Shown here in pieces: positions 45,704-56,480 of a stretch of DNA of 64,000 bases. A program made the translations under genes and the position numbers. Location: positions 2,741,844-2,805,843 of the forward strand of contig JAQFVV010006293.1 in the NCBI GenBank assembly GCA_028023455.1, read 5' to 3'. The DNA comes from Epiperipatus broadwayi (lineage: Eukaryota; Onychophora; Udeonychophora; Euonychophora; Peripatidae). The number at the start of each line of letters is the position of its first letter. Position 1 is the first letter of the stretch. The notes under the pieces were generated by a model that worked only from the letters and a program-made list of their open reading frames with translations, had not been told where the DNA came from and ran no database searches.

Positions 45704-45755
45704 TTACACTTGAGAAGTCTGCTTGTAGCAGTGAAACCATTGTTTGGGTTTTTGA
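45704..45755 (+). ncRNA. Possible decayed PLE hammerhead (family D)
   Basis: TTGAGAAG stands where CTGANGA would be. A hairpin CTGC-TTGTA-GCAG, then T and GAAAC, CATTG and TTTGGG follow. The order fits a hammerhead in a PLE tail, but the 5' core and stem I are poor. Confidence 0.35.
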
Positions 45756-46689
45756 TTTTATTTTTTCTTGGCTAGTTTAGTTGAGCTTTGGATTTGGGGT
45801 AATTTTAATTAAGTATGTAAAAAGTAAAAATAATAATGACTTAATGACAGCTTCAGTTTTCTTGGATCATGAAAGGACATATAAGTATAAATTTAAGTTT
45901 CATCTTAAAAATGTTAAGATTCTTCACGAAAAGAGAAAACACAATATAAGAAAAATTAAAGAGGTAATTTTCATAAATAGAAATAAAATGAATATATTTA
46001 ATACACAAGTCATTAACATTAAAATTCAGGAATCCTGGGATTTAAGTTGATGATATTTGCTTCCATTATGTTTTTTGAATTAAACAGCAACTGAAGAGAG
46101 TTAAGTAAATAACTGAAAGTACTTCTGTGGACTGAAAGACTAAATATAAAATTAATCACTGTTATATTTATTATTTTTATTGTTATTAAAATAATAAATA
46201 TGTAATTTTTAAATAATTGCAATAAATTTTATTTTATTTATTACTGTTGTTTAAACACTACATATTTAAAATTTCATAATTTTATAATTATTCAATGTAT
46301 TTTTTACTTTAAAGAATACTTTCAAATATTTTAGAATATATAAAAAATAGGATTCTGTACATCAATACAGTTTTAAATTATAGTAGGCATTACATATCCA
46401 TGACATTTAGCATTCACTCTCAAGCTTTTGTAATGATAACTAGTACTGAAGTGCAAGAATATATCACATATAATATACATTTTAATCACACACACATATT
46501 GTAACAGTTAGTTTAAGATATCAGTTTGTTAAAGGGAAGAATAATATAATTTTTTAAAAAGAAAACATATAGTTTTTATTTTGATTATGGATAGAAAACT
46601 CGGTCAAGAGTGGAAGTATATGTATGCACGTGGAATAAATGGAAACAACTATTCGCAAAACCCATATATTTATTTGTTTTGTTATATAA
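45756..46689. other. No gene seen
   Basis: AT-rich. An 89-codon Lys/Asn-rich frame at 45781-46050 shows no motif and is not called. Confidence 0.5.
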
Positions 46690-46879
46690 AAATATATTAA
46701 CAACATTAATAATTAAACCATTACACATCACATTATCACCATCTCATGCTAGCACATAACTGTTAATAAACAGGCAAAAACTCTCCATATAGTAGTGCCA
46801 CCTTGTGCTAACCAGAGTAATCAGTGGATGCCAGAAGGCTTGTGCATAAAATCCCTATCTAGTGCCTACTCATACAATA

Positions 46880-46921
46880 TCCCCAGACTAGTTTCTGGCT
46901 TTTGGCCTTCATCAGTGAGGA
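46880..46921 (-). ncRNA. Hammerhead ribozyme, family C
   Basis: Minus strand: TCCTCA/TGGGGA stem I, CTGATGA, A-GGC-CAAAA-GCC-A stem II with an A-A next to the core, GAAA, stem III CTAG (closed by A-U), UC. Outer helix CCAA/TTGG is degraded here by the adjacent ATATTG context. Confidence 0.75.
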
Positions 46922-47352
46922 GCCTTGGATCTGAGAGCACTGCACATATATCTTAGAATCTAATGCAACCCTCCAGCAGCCAACTTTTATCTCTACTTCA
47001 CTACAAAACTATGAGAATAAAATTGAAAATGCAATAATATTTTCAATCTAAGCTCAATAGCTTATACAGTCATATGGGTCTGAATTCAATTCAGCACCCA
47101 TACATTTTGGTGACTTTGGCTCTTTAACAACCATAGCCACCATTATCCTATTAGGCAGGATTGGTGTTAAACCACTAAACATGCTGAATTGAGTTCAGAT
47201 CCATATGACTATATAAGCTGTTGAGCTTAAATTGATAATATTATTGTGTTTTCCAATTTCATTCTCATAGTTTTGTAGTGGAGATAAAAGGTAGCTGCTA
47301 GAGGGTTGCATTAGATCCTAAGATCTAGGTGCAGTGCTCTCAGATCCAAGGC

Positions 47353-47394
47353 TCCTCACTGATGAAGGCCACAAGTCAGAAACTAGTCTGGGGA
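47353..47394 (+). ncRNA. Hammerhead ribozyme, family C
   Basis: TCCTCA/TGGGGA, CTGATGA, AGGC-CACAA-GTCA (one G-U style change), GAAA, CTAG, UC. The outer helix CCAA/TTGG follows a GGC/TA internal loop, the same 3/2 geometry as families A and B. Confidence 0.76.
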
Positions 47395-47804
47395 TATTGG
47401 TGAGTAGGCACTAGATAGGGATTTATGCACAAGCCTTCTGGCATCAATTGATTACTCTGGTTAGCGCAAGGTGGTACTACTATATGGAGAGTTTTTGCCT
47501 GCTTACTAACAATTATGTGCTAGCATGAGATGGTGATCATGTGATGTTAAGTGGTTTAACACCAATCCTCCCTAATAGGATAATGGTGGCTATGGTTGTT
47601 AAAGAGCCAATGTCACCAAAATGTATGGGTGCTGAATTGAGTTCAGACCCATATGACTATATAAGCTATTGAGCTTAGATTGAAAATATTATTGTGTTTT
47701 CAATTTTATTCTCATAGTTTTGTAGTGAAGTAGAGATAAAAGGTGGCTGCTTGAAGGCTGCATTAGATCCTAAGATCTAGGTGCAGTGCTCTCAGATCCA
47801 AGGC

Positions 47805-47846
47805 TCCTCACTGATGAAGATCACAAGCCAGAAACTAGTCTGGGAA
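47805..47846 (+). ncRNA. Hammerhead ribozyme, family C, weak stem II
   Basis: TCCTCA/TGGGAA, CTGATGA, AGATCACAAGCCA (GGC changed to GAT, weakening stem II), GAAA, CTAG, UC, then TATTGG. Confidence 0.66.
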
Positions 47847-48899
47847 TATTGGATGAGTAGGCCATAGATAGGTATTTTATGCACAAGCCTTCTGGCATCC
47901 ATTGATTACTCTGGTTAGCACAAGGTGGCACTACTATATGGAGAGTTGTTGCCTGTATACTAACATTAATGATTGTTAAACCACTAAACATCACATGATC
48001 ACTATCTCTTATACTAACACATAATTGTTATTAAACAAGGCAAAACTCTCCATACAGTAGTGCCAACCAGAGTAATCAATGGATGCCAGAAAGCTTGTGC
48101 ATAAAATTCCTATCTGGTTGGCACACAGTGGCACTACTGTTTGGAGAGTTTTGCCTTGTCTATTAATTATTGTTCTTGATGATAAATAAAAATAAAGAAA
48201 ATAAATCATTTTGATTAATTATAATTGTTTGAAAAGAAAAAATATAATGTATAATATCTTGTTTATTTTAATTGTAATATTAGTTTTATTTAAAGAATGC
48301 TATGTTGCAAACGCTGGAAATTTTTCTTGAATTTAATAGTGTGATAAATATGAAGGTGAGAAGGAAACAGAACAATCTATACCAGAGGTGGGCAACAGCT
48401 GGACCAGGGGCCACAACTAGCCGATGATGATGCAGAATCCGACCCACCCCGTAAATGCCTAAATATAAAAAATCCATAAATGATTACACTCACTGTAAAC
48501 CGCAATCTCTAGGCCTACCACTCACATGTTCATATAACATTAGCTTTACCCTAATGCCATGAAAAATATAAAATACTAATTATAAAAATTAAACATTTTA
48601 TCATAACTTGCGAAATTTAATTAACTCCTAAAATAACGATTTTATATTACAAAATATAAAAATATGGGAGGAATCACGTCGCAAATAAAGTTAGTTTCTG
48701 TTTTTAAAGAATACTGTATATTCTACACAGCATCAAAGTATTATTTCCTAATTATTATTGTAGCATCAATCAAATGAAGTTCCTTTGAGTTTAATTTCTT
48801 ATTGAAAAAAATAATATTAGTGCATGATATTTTATAAGTAAGTTTATGTCTTTTCTAATTATTATAATTTTTAATTTAATATAATTTTTAGCTTATAAA

Positions 48900-49596
48900 A
48901 TGAGCCAGTTAAAAAAAGAAAGAAAAATTGATGCCGAGTGCTACATTTTCATGATAATTGGACAGTCAGATATTTATTTGCGAATATAGATGATAAAGCT
49001 GTTTGTTTGGTTTGTAATGAAACTATTTCCATTTTTAAAGAATATAATCTAAAAAGGCATTTTTCAACAAAAGATTTTGTAATATATAAACTATTTTCAT
49101 CAGAACAAAAATTGAAGCAGAAAAATTAAAATTTGGTTTGCATAAGCAACAAAATATTGAAAATTTTGTCAAATATAGATAGAGCTGTGACAAAAACTAG
49201 TTACATTGTTGCACATAAGGTTGCAAAACAATGTAAATCATTTTCCGATGAGGAATTTATGAAAGAATGTTTGTTGAATTATTATGTCCTGATTAAAAAA
49301 ACTGACGTTTGAAAATATTTCTTTGTCATGAATAACTCTTATGGGACGAATTGATAAGATTTCAAATAATTAATGTGATCGATTAAAATTAAAATTGGAA
49401 GATTGTTATCGATACGAGCCAACTTTAATTTTTATTCGAGGTATAAATTATAGATTTGAAATTATTACTTTCTGCATATCCTATAAAAGACACAACAACT
49501 GGCGAAGATTTTTTTATAGCTCTGCAAGAAACTTTGCAAAAACATAATATAAAGTGGGCCAAAATTGTCAAAATCGCAATTGATGGGTATCCTAGT
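48900..49596 (+). pseudogene. hAT transposase N-terminal part (BED-type finger)
   Basis: 48938-49129 gives VCLVCNETISIFKEYNLKRHF, the Cys-Cys-His part of the BED-like finger in the hAT group related to GTF2IRD2/ZBED5 proteins. Later pieces, IVHKVAKQCKSFSDEEFMKE-like at about 49205 and TTTGEDFF...WAKIVKIAIDG at about 49495-49585, follow the usual order. Stops and frame changes make it non-functional. Confidence 0.72.
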
Positions 49597-49887
49597 ATTC
49601 AAGGTCAAGGTATACATATGTAATGTATAATGAATATGTAAAATAATAATAATTGTATAATAATAAGAGTACTCCTCCCCCACTCCAGAAGTATGGTGGT
49701 CTTTGCTGTGCTTCGCCAATTTGCTGTTTGTTGATAGTGGTTTCAATGTGCCAATTTTTGCTGTGCTATAGGTACTTTCCGAGGTTTTGTTACAATAGGT
49801 TTTCCTCTGTCTCTTAACTCTATAAGTTTTTTAGTTTTCCTGGTTCTTTTTTGAACAAGCTGGGGTAATTATTTTTGACTTGCGATT

Positions 49888-50277
49888 CTATGTCGATTTT
49901 TTAATAATGCATATTTTTATGCCTAGGGGCGCAAACCACTCACGGCCAATGATCGGGTTAATATCTCCATTCACGATATATATTGGTAGTATTTCTTTAG
50001 TTTTTGTTGTTTCTACCTTTACATTTGTAACTCCTAATATCCTTATGGGATTTGTATTAGCATCCCAGGCCTTGAGTTGAGTTTTCTCTACCCTTGGAGA
50101 GAATTTTAGATTCTGAATTAGCCTTTCCCAATCTCTGCTTTTTATCAGCGATATCCTTGATCTGCTATCAATTTCCATGCTTAATGGTTTGCCGAATAGT
50201 TTTACGTTTATCATAATTTGATGAGATTCATCTATAGTAGCACTTTTTATGTAGCTACTTTCCATCACTTCACACAT
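49888..50277 (-). pseudogene. gypsy retropepsin-like protease
   Basis: A 129-codon frame: MEIDSRSRISLIKS occupies the flap-side active-site block, where D-S/T-G is expected but D-S-R is found. PIIGREWFAPLGI matches the conserved ILGRDWL block of retropepsins. It lies downstream of the knuckle, as in gag-pro. The altered active-site Gly suggests inactivity. Confidence 0.72.
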
Positions 50278-50374
50278 AAGTTCTCTGTTGGGCTTTTTAT
50301 GGTGGTGTCATCTTTTGGGATACTCTGTTATTTTCCGATAACTTTCAGTTTCTGGTAAACTGCAATCACGAGCT

Positions 50375-50420
50375 TTGTGACCGATTTTTCTACATCGGAA
50401 ACATTTAATTTGTTTATCGA
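50375..50420 (-). pseudogene. gag zinc knuckle
   Basis: CFRCRKIGHKARDC is a perfect C-x2-C-x4-H-x4-C knuckle, between gag and protease frames. Confidence 0.85.
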
Positions 50421-50457
50421 TTTTGGATTTAACTTCAAATGTTTTAAATATTGTAGC

Positions 50458-51010
50458 TTAAAGTGGTTCTGGTCTCGTAATACTTCTTAACTTTCTCGCT
50501 TGGTCAAGCAGCAATTCATAAGCTGTTCCACATCTGATAGCTTCTTCGTAAGTTAGATCTTTTATTGCTAATAAGATCTGCCTAAACTGGTCATTAATTA
50601 TTCTGTATAATAGCTGTTCTAGAAGATCTTCCTCTAAATATTTACCATACAGGCATGGCTTTGCCATCTCTCTTAAACCAATGTCATATTCTTTTATTTT
50701 CTCATTCTTTCTTTGCCTTCTGCCTCTAAAGTGCGATCGAGCAATAAACTTGGATGGTTGGGGATTGAAATATTCATTTAGCTGTGTTACGAGCTCATCG
50801 TATTTCTGAGTCTCCAGCGAATTTCCACATAGTTTGTTCGCTATTTCGATTACCCTCTCACCTGCGAAGCAAAGTAATGAGGCTACTTCTACAGTATTCT
50901 CAGTAATACTATTTAGTATAAAGTAGTTTTTGATCCTCTGAACATAGTGGCCAATCACTTGGATTTTGTACACTAAATTCACAAATAGAAACTTGCGATA
51001 TGCTCGCCAT
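50458..51010 (-). pseudogene. gypsy gag, frameshifted near its start
   Basis: A start at 51010 (MASISQVSICEF) opens a frame that meets a stop after about 35 codons. The main 174-codon frame (50982-50458) holds capsid-like helices: a CFAGERVIEIANKLC segment, LNEYFNPQPSKFIAR and a basic RGRRQRKNEKIKEY, followed by EDLLEQLLYRIINDQ, as in Ty3/gypsy capsid (retrotrans_gag) proteins. One frame change separates start and body. Confidence 0.75.
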
Positions 51011-51154
51011 TTCTCTATTGATTCAAATCCACTTAAGATTTGTCTCAGCTTGCTGTTTAGGCAATTATTTCCAGATTTGATCCTATGATGACCTAGCCAA
51101 TTTTTAATGTAGTTTCGTTCCTGTATTGACTGCCACTTTCTTTCAGATTCTATT

Positions 51155-51172
51155 CCTGTGTCGACTGCGCCA
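51155..51172 (-). promoter_or_regulatory. Primer binding site
   Basis: TGGCGCAGTCGACACAGG on the minus strand begins three bases inside the LTR end, the normal place for tRNA priming in Ty3/gypsy elements. Confidence 0.65.
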
Positions 51173-51175
51173 ATA

Positions 51176-51707
51176 TGCTGTGTCTTAAAGGCAGAATTGA
51201 GATGGTAAGATTATAGTTTAATACGAATAATTTTAACTATATACATTGCCTATTCTAAGGCATAATAAAATAATAAAAGGTCATGGTGATCTGCATAAAT
51301 AACCCTAGTCCTGCTTTTAGACTTACAGAGGCAGGAGTCTCTGACTTATAATTAAAACTCAGAATAATTAGATCAGGTTATGGGGGTTTATATACCCCTC
51401 AAGACTTCTGGAGTCTTTTACATTCCTAACCATATATGGTGTTTTTACATACATTTTCACATATATGCAGTATTTTCACATTTCTCACCATATATGGCAT
51501 TTTACATAGTTTTCTGACCCTATAAGGTCAGCTGGGCTTTCTATTATTATACAACTTTCTATGATATTTTAACAACATTGCAATTTTACACACTCGTTAT
51601 ACTTAATTACTATACAGTTATTTTTTATTCTACATTATTGTACTCTTATTATTATTTTACATAGTCATTATACATTTCATATATATACCTTGACCTTGAA
51701 TACTGCA
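51176..51707 (-). repeat. gypsy 5' LTR
   Basis: A 532-bp block starting TGCAGTATTCAAGG and ending CACAGCA on the minus strand, next to a PBS. The first ~76 bp also occur inverted at 49594-49669. Confidence 0.7.
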
Positions 51708-51784
51708 CTCTTCAAGAAACTTTGCAAAAACATAATATAAAGTGGGACAAAATTGTCAAAATCGCAATTGATGGGTGTCCTAGT

Positions 51785-52500
51785 TTGACAGGAAAAAACA
51801 TTGAATTATCAAAAAAAATAAGCCTATTCCAGGAAAATAAATAATTTTCTTACATTGTATAATTCATTAAGAAATCCTTTGCAAAAGAGCTGTAAAACTG
51901 AAGCATGTTATATCGGCTATAACGAAAGTAGTTAATTTTATTTGTGGAAGACCACAGCAATTGATAACATTTTTGAAAGAAATTGAATGTGATTTTATTG
52001 ATATATCTTACCATACTAACATAAGATAGCTTAGTCTTGCAAAAGTATTGAAACAATTTCATGATTTGTTAGATGAAATTGTTAGCTTCTTACATGCTCA
52101 GGACAAACTGAATGAATTTTGTGAATTAAAAGATGAACAATGGGTAAACGATTTTTCTTTTCTGTTGATATGTTTTTTCATCAAAATGAATTAAATGTAG
52201 TATTACAGGGGAAATGACTATTTATTTTTGATATGTATACAAATGTCACATCGTTTACGAGAAAAGTTATTTTCGCAACAATTTCAAAATAAACAGTTAA
52301 TTCACTTTCCAATCTTTTAAAAAAAGAGAAAAAAAACTTGAAATGTGCTGATTTACGAAATATGAGACTATAATAAGTGACTCATTTAATGAATTTACAA
52401 GAAGATTTGTATCCAGTTGGAACTGATAAATTTACAATCAAATTTAATATTACTGAATCAATTTCAAAAAAAAAAAACGAACTTTTATCATACTATATTA
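51785..52500 (+). pseudogene. hAT transposase C-terminal part
   Basis: LTGKNIELSKK resumes the domain cut at 49596. LKHVISAITKVVNFI, ISYHTNIR (WLS-equivalent LSLAKVL), and LNEFCELKDEQWVNDFSF follow the order of GTF2IRD2-like hAT transposases. Interrupted by stops. Confidence 0.7.
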
Positions 52501-52550
52501 TGAAGACAGTCACATTTAAAGAAAAAGGTTATGTTAATGTTTCATAAAAC

Positions 52551-53260
52551 AATCCTCAATTTAATATTGGAAGATAAAGATTATTTTAATCATAAAAGTT
52601 AAATGTCTTATGAATGTTCTTTATTGATTTATTGTACCAATCAATCAATTATTTATAAACCTCATTTATTTAAATAAGGGAGAAAATTTTCACTCTTTTA
52701 AAATAAGCAAGTATAATTCATTGCTTTGCAGACTTAAATGATTATTTTATCACAGTGGCTTATTTATTTCCCTTAATATCCTTTTTCTAGATTCAATTTC
52801 AGGCTTTAACTTCAGAAGGTTACTTCATCAACACAATTAAATTATTATGATGCTTATTATATATTAGATAACCATAAAAATTAATATTACCAAGTATGAA
52901 TGATATATAAAATATTCTTTACATACTTACATATCTATATAAGGATAACTTCTCTTAATTTTGAGGTCAATATTAAGAAGTCATAAGCATTATTATTTAT
53001 TAGATATTGTCCATTTAGTATAAGTTAAATAACTACTAACATTTGTATAATCCTCACATAAATTACATTTAATCTCATTTAATCTTAATACTAATAATTT
53101 CAAATAAATTATTACATTTTACTAGAATATTGAAATATTTGAGAAAATCTTTATTTACATTTGGAAAACATTATAATATGACTTAACTAATAAAGTAGAA
53201 AGTATATCAAATAATCCATCTGATTTATGGAACTAACTATTCATTTACTTTTAAAATATC
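52551..53260. other. No gene seen
   Basis: AT-rich sequence without recognised features. Confidence 0.5.
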
Positions 53261-55121
53261 CATTCCTTATATGAGGATTGATTGAGCAATCTGCTACAAT
53301 CCTATTGGACTTTCATTCCTTTTATTCAAGAGTTCAAGATTCGTTCTAGTCCTTCCATTGGCTTTTTTTATTTTAATCAAACAGTAGTACTTAGTCCCTT
53401 TGTTTGTTAATTATATTTCCATTGTTTTGATTTTAAGTTTTCAGTTCTTTTATTTGCATTGCATTAGCTTTCAATTTTATCATTTTAAAAAAATTCTTTT
53501 CTTTTAACACTTATTTATAGACACACACATTTCATATTACAAGACAAAATGAGATATTTATATTATACACCTGTACCCCACTTAGCAATTGGCTACTTAG
53601 TGATATTTCACAATAGCGATCATCATCAATTTGTACCCACTACTTCGATTTACAATTGATTATTCACTATAACGATCGGGAAATTTAAAAAAAAATTTTT
53701 TTGGCAGCCATCTTGAATTTTGCATCACTGATGACATCAGAGAATAGGTATTTTAAATTCATTTTACTCAAAACCAAAAGTACATTACTGTATAGCACAT
53801 ACAATATTTTATTCATAAAACACGAAGTGCTGCATTCAGTATTATAAATATAGAAAGTATAAACTTAAAATATATATATAATTACTGAATCTATAATACT
53901 GTATACATATAAGTGTCGAATATCTTTAGAAAAATTAAACTTTATTTAAATATAATGTACAGTATTTGGATTATTTAAATAAAATTTAATTTTTCTACAC
54001 ATTCAACACTTATATTAGATGATGAAAACAGTACAACTAAAATACCATCATCACAAACTTTCAGAAAAACACTAAATATTAATAGTAAATTGTGTGTGTG
54101 TGTGTTCCTTAATTAGGACACTCAAGTGGTTTCAAATCAAAAGAAAAACATTTTTAAAAAAAAAGTTTAAAAAAAAAACAGATTGAATTTAAAATGTGTT
54201 AATAAATAATCTTTCTACATGAATGGTGAAGGGGGAGGCACTATTACATTACTAAAAATATACAGTAAAAAAAATTAACTTAGCGTATGTTTTAAAAAAT
54301 TAGAAGTTAGATTTTTTTCCTTTTAAAATAAGTTGATTTTTTTTTTTCTAAAGTTGACTGATTTACGATACGCATTAAGCCTTTTGTTACTCTGGAGTAC
54401 AGTAATAAGTCTTTATGTTTAATTAAATAATTTATAATTAAACATTGTTTTTTAATTTGAATAATTTCACATAAGTAATAAACATAAATGTACAGTAATA
54501 TGTATTGTAATACAAATTTTAAAAAATGCACTTCAATATGGATTTTTTTTTTCATTACAATGAAAACCTGCGGAAGAATATAAAAACTCTTAAATTCAAA
54601 TTTAGTTTCACTTTCTTTTTGCTGTACTGTACTTTTTAAACAGAGAAAATATGCATTTTTTCCCTAGTGATATAAAACTTTTCTTTTTAGATACCGTATT
54701 TAGTCATCAATGCCATGAAAAAATCAAGAAAATCTTTGAGCTTGGAAACCAATGTGGATATTTTACATCGCCTGGAACTGACCAATTTTTTTCCCATAGA
54801 CCTCCATTATAAATACGTATTCTGTATGCGATATTCTTGCTTAATGATGAGTTTTGGAGGATCAATTGCCATCGCTAAGCGGGGTAAAGGTGTACATTTA
54901 TTTAAAATTAACAATGTTAATCGTTTTTTTTTTAATTATTATACATTACCAAAATCTTTCCCCCTCCCCTTTCTTTTGTTCTTTTCTTTTTCTCAAACTT
55001 TCATAAAAATCTTTCTTAATTTAAAACTTTTTTTTAAAAAAAATAACATTTTTAAACTTTTCTTTCAATAAAATTCACTCTTGATACATACCAGAAATAT
55101 GTTAAGACCTATATTGGTATA
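53261..55121 (-). repeat. 3' LTR of a minus-strand LTR element, interrupted
   Basis: 53261-53567 plus 54893-55121 match 57991-58528 along their length. The two LTRs are about 530 bp each once the pogo-like insertion is removed. Near-match flanks (ATATC before 53261, ATATA after 58528) may be the target duplication. Many C to T differences separate the LTRs. Confidence 0.8.
53568..54892. mobile_element. pogo/Tigger-like element inserted in an LTR
   Basis: The 1325-bp insertion starts CACCTGTACCCCACTTAGC and ends with the inverted CACCTTTACCCCGCTTAGC. TA flanks it at 53566-53567 and 54893-54894. The partner LTR at 58303-58310 reads straight through with a single TA (ATTATACATTAATTT), a natural empty site. 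An open frame of 118 codons at 54715-55071 crosses its edge and is spurious. No transposase is recognised. Confidence 0.86.
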
Positions 55122-55150
55122 TCTTCTCCGTTCTCCCCCCTCCTTCCTTG
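55122..55150 (-). promoter_or_regulatory. Polypurine tract
   Basis: On the minus strand a run of purines (AAGGAAGGAGGGGGGAGAAC and a few more) ends at the LTR start. It fixes the element orientation as minus and the LTR boundary near 55121. Confidence 0.72.
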
Positions 55151-55339
55151 AGAAAGAAATGTCATTCTGAACATTTTATCTCTAATACCTAAAATTAATA
55201 AAATAAAAATAAAAAATTTTTTTTTCGCATTATACCTGTGATCCATTTTTCTAAATTCTGACACATAATTATGATAGGGTTTATTTGCTAAACTTTCTGT
55301 CCCATTATTTTTTAATCTACATTCGATCAGGTGACTCTC

Positions 55340-56480
55340 TTTCTACCAAATAGATCATTATAACCACTCCCCCTCCTGTATCGATCTGGAGACTCCCTGG
55401 ACAGATTGCCATAATCGACCTGCATCAAAAATTTTGCCATTTTCCTCTACTGACCGTCTATCTTTGCTCAACATTAATTGTTGTATGTTTGGCAGCATGT
55501 TGTGACATATCATTCTTATTATTTGACTGTCTGACATAGGAAATGCTGTCAACACCTTAAGTTTCAATACCTGCCGATAAAAGAATTGCACATGCATTTC
55601 TCCTTGAGTATTGGAATCTCTCCTGGGATATTTTGTACAGTATCCCATCCTGCCTAGCTTCATTTCAAAATGCCCTTAAAATGTAACATCTATAGTTTCT
55701 GAATGTCTGCAGTTTATCATCCAAGGTGTGCCACCAATCCCATGCTGTTCCTTGGAGGTAACTACTCACCACTGTGACATCCTCTTCTGGTTATTTCTGA
55801 ACATGCAACAAATTGCTTAAGCTTTCTAAGTGCTTCAACAGGTTCTGTCATACCTCTGCTTTAAATACTGAAATGGTAAATTGTTTCTCCAGAAACTTAC
55901 TCGCATGTTCCCCATGCCTATTTCCAGTATTGAGGTTTTTATACTTATGTTCCATCTGCTCTATTTTTTGTTCTAAGTTTTCCATTACACCTATGCATAT
56001 TTCTTTCACTTCAGACTTTATATCCTTGTTCTGTATTGTCTCCTCAAACTTCCCTAACTCTTTACTGATGCTTTCTTTTGTGACTTCTTTTTTAGCCTCT
56101 CTACTTCCTCTTGCATTGTTTCATGACTTTATTAATTCTTGGCATAGCTCTTCTATCTGTACTACTCTTGCTTCTAAGTGGTTAACCTCCACACCATTCA
56201 ACTTGTCCCTCATTTCTTTCATATTTTCTTTTAATACTACATTCTCATGCCTTTCTTCATCTACATTTTTCCTCACTGCTTCTATCACTTCCTGGCTTAT
56301 TTCCATTCTTCCTGTTATTTCTTGTCTCATATTTCTCATTTTGGTCTTAAGTTTTCTCATTTTTTCCCTCATTATTTGCTGACTTCAGTTGACATCTTCG
56401 CACATTTCTCTCATCATGTTTATTACCATTTGAACTTCACTTCCCTCTACTATTTGTGGGTATTTAAAGAAAATTGGGTT
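55340..56480 (-). pseudogene. LTR element gag with coiled coil
   Basis: Minus-strand pieces in order: a helical Glu/Lys-rich coiled coil (56372-56121, KMRNMRQEITGRMEISQEVI-like), then KFLEKQFTISVF near 55900, then SSYLQGTAWDWWHTLDD near 55740, the conserved Trp-rich capsid block of Ty3/gypsy gag, then 55663-55358 with YKISQERFQYSRR-like sequence. Frames change between pieces. No protease, RT or integrase follows; the polypurine tract comes next, so pol is deleted. Confidence 0.7.

Larger units (their letters stand above)
46690..48160. mobile_element. Retrozyme-like hammerhead cluster, family C
   Basis: One minus-strand unit (about 46700-47130) is followed by two plus-strand units with hammerheads 452 bp apart, then a further inverted fragment at about 47970-48120. 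Shared unit words include GTTCAGACCCATATGACTATATAAGCT, given here in pieces as GTTCAGACCCATATGACT and ATATAAGCT. The first of these is homologous to GTTCAGGCCCATATGATT in family A, linking the families. There is no open frame. Target duplication is unclear because of AT-rich ends. Confidence 0.75.
49597..51707 (-). mobile_element. Truncated Ty3/gypsy element with a rearranged end
   Basis: Reading on the minus strand: LTR (51707-51176, TGCAGTATTC to CACAGCA), PBS, gag, zinc knuckle, protease, and the first part of pol RT (GKPIVTKPRKVPY near 49800), then a sudden end. The left edge is a fragment of about 76 bp of the LTR start in inverted orientation (49594-49669). Both sides are flanked by a 77-bp direct repeat of hAT sequence (49520-49596 and 51708-51784). 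Confidence 0.75.
48383..52550 (+). mobile_element. hAT element relic with split transposase
   Basis: CAGAGGTGGGCAAC at 48383 is a hAT-type terminal sequence. A transposase relic runs from about 48900 to 52500, interrupted by gypsy-derived DNA at 49597-51707. No matching right terminus was found, so the 3' end is approximate. Confidence 0.68.

Noticed and set aside
49594-51707. DIRS-type element because of inverted ends
   Set aside because: The coding part is gypsy gag, knuckle and retropepsin with a normal LTR and PBS; the inverted end is a short LTR fragment.
53730-53760. CTGATGACATCAGAGAA as a ribozyme
   Set aside because: It is a simple CTGATG/CATCAG palindrome in a pogo-like element; no stem III or stem I.
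54715-55071. 118-codon open frame
   Set aside because: It crosses the edge of the pogo-like insertion into LTR sequence, is low-complexity Phe/Lys, and has no motif.
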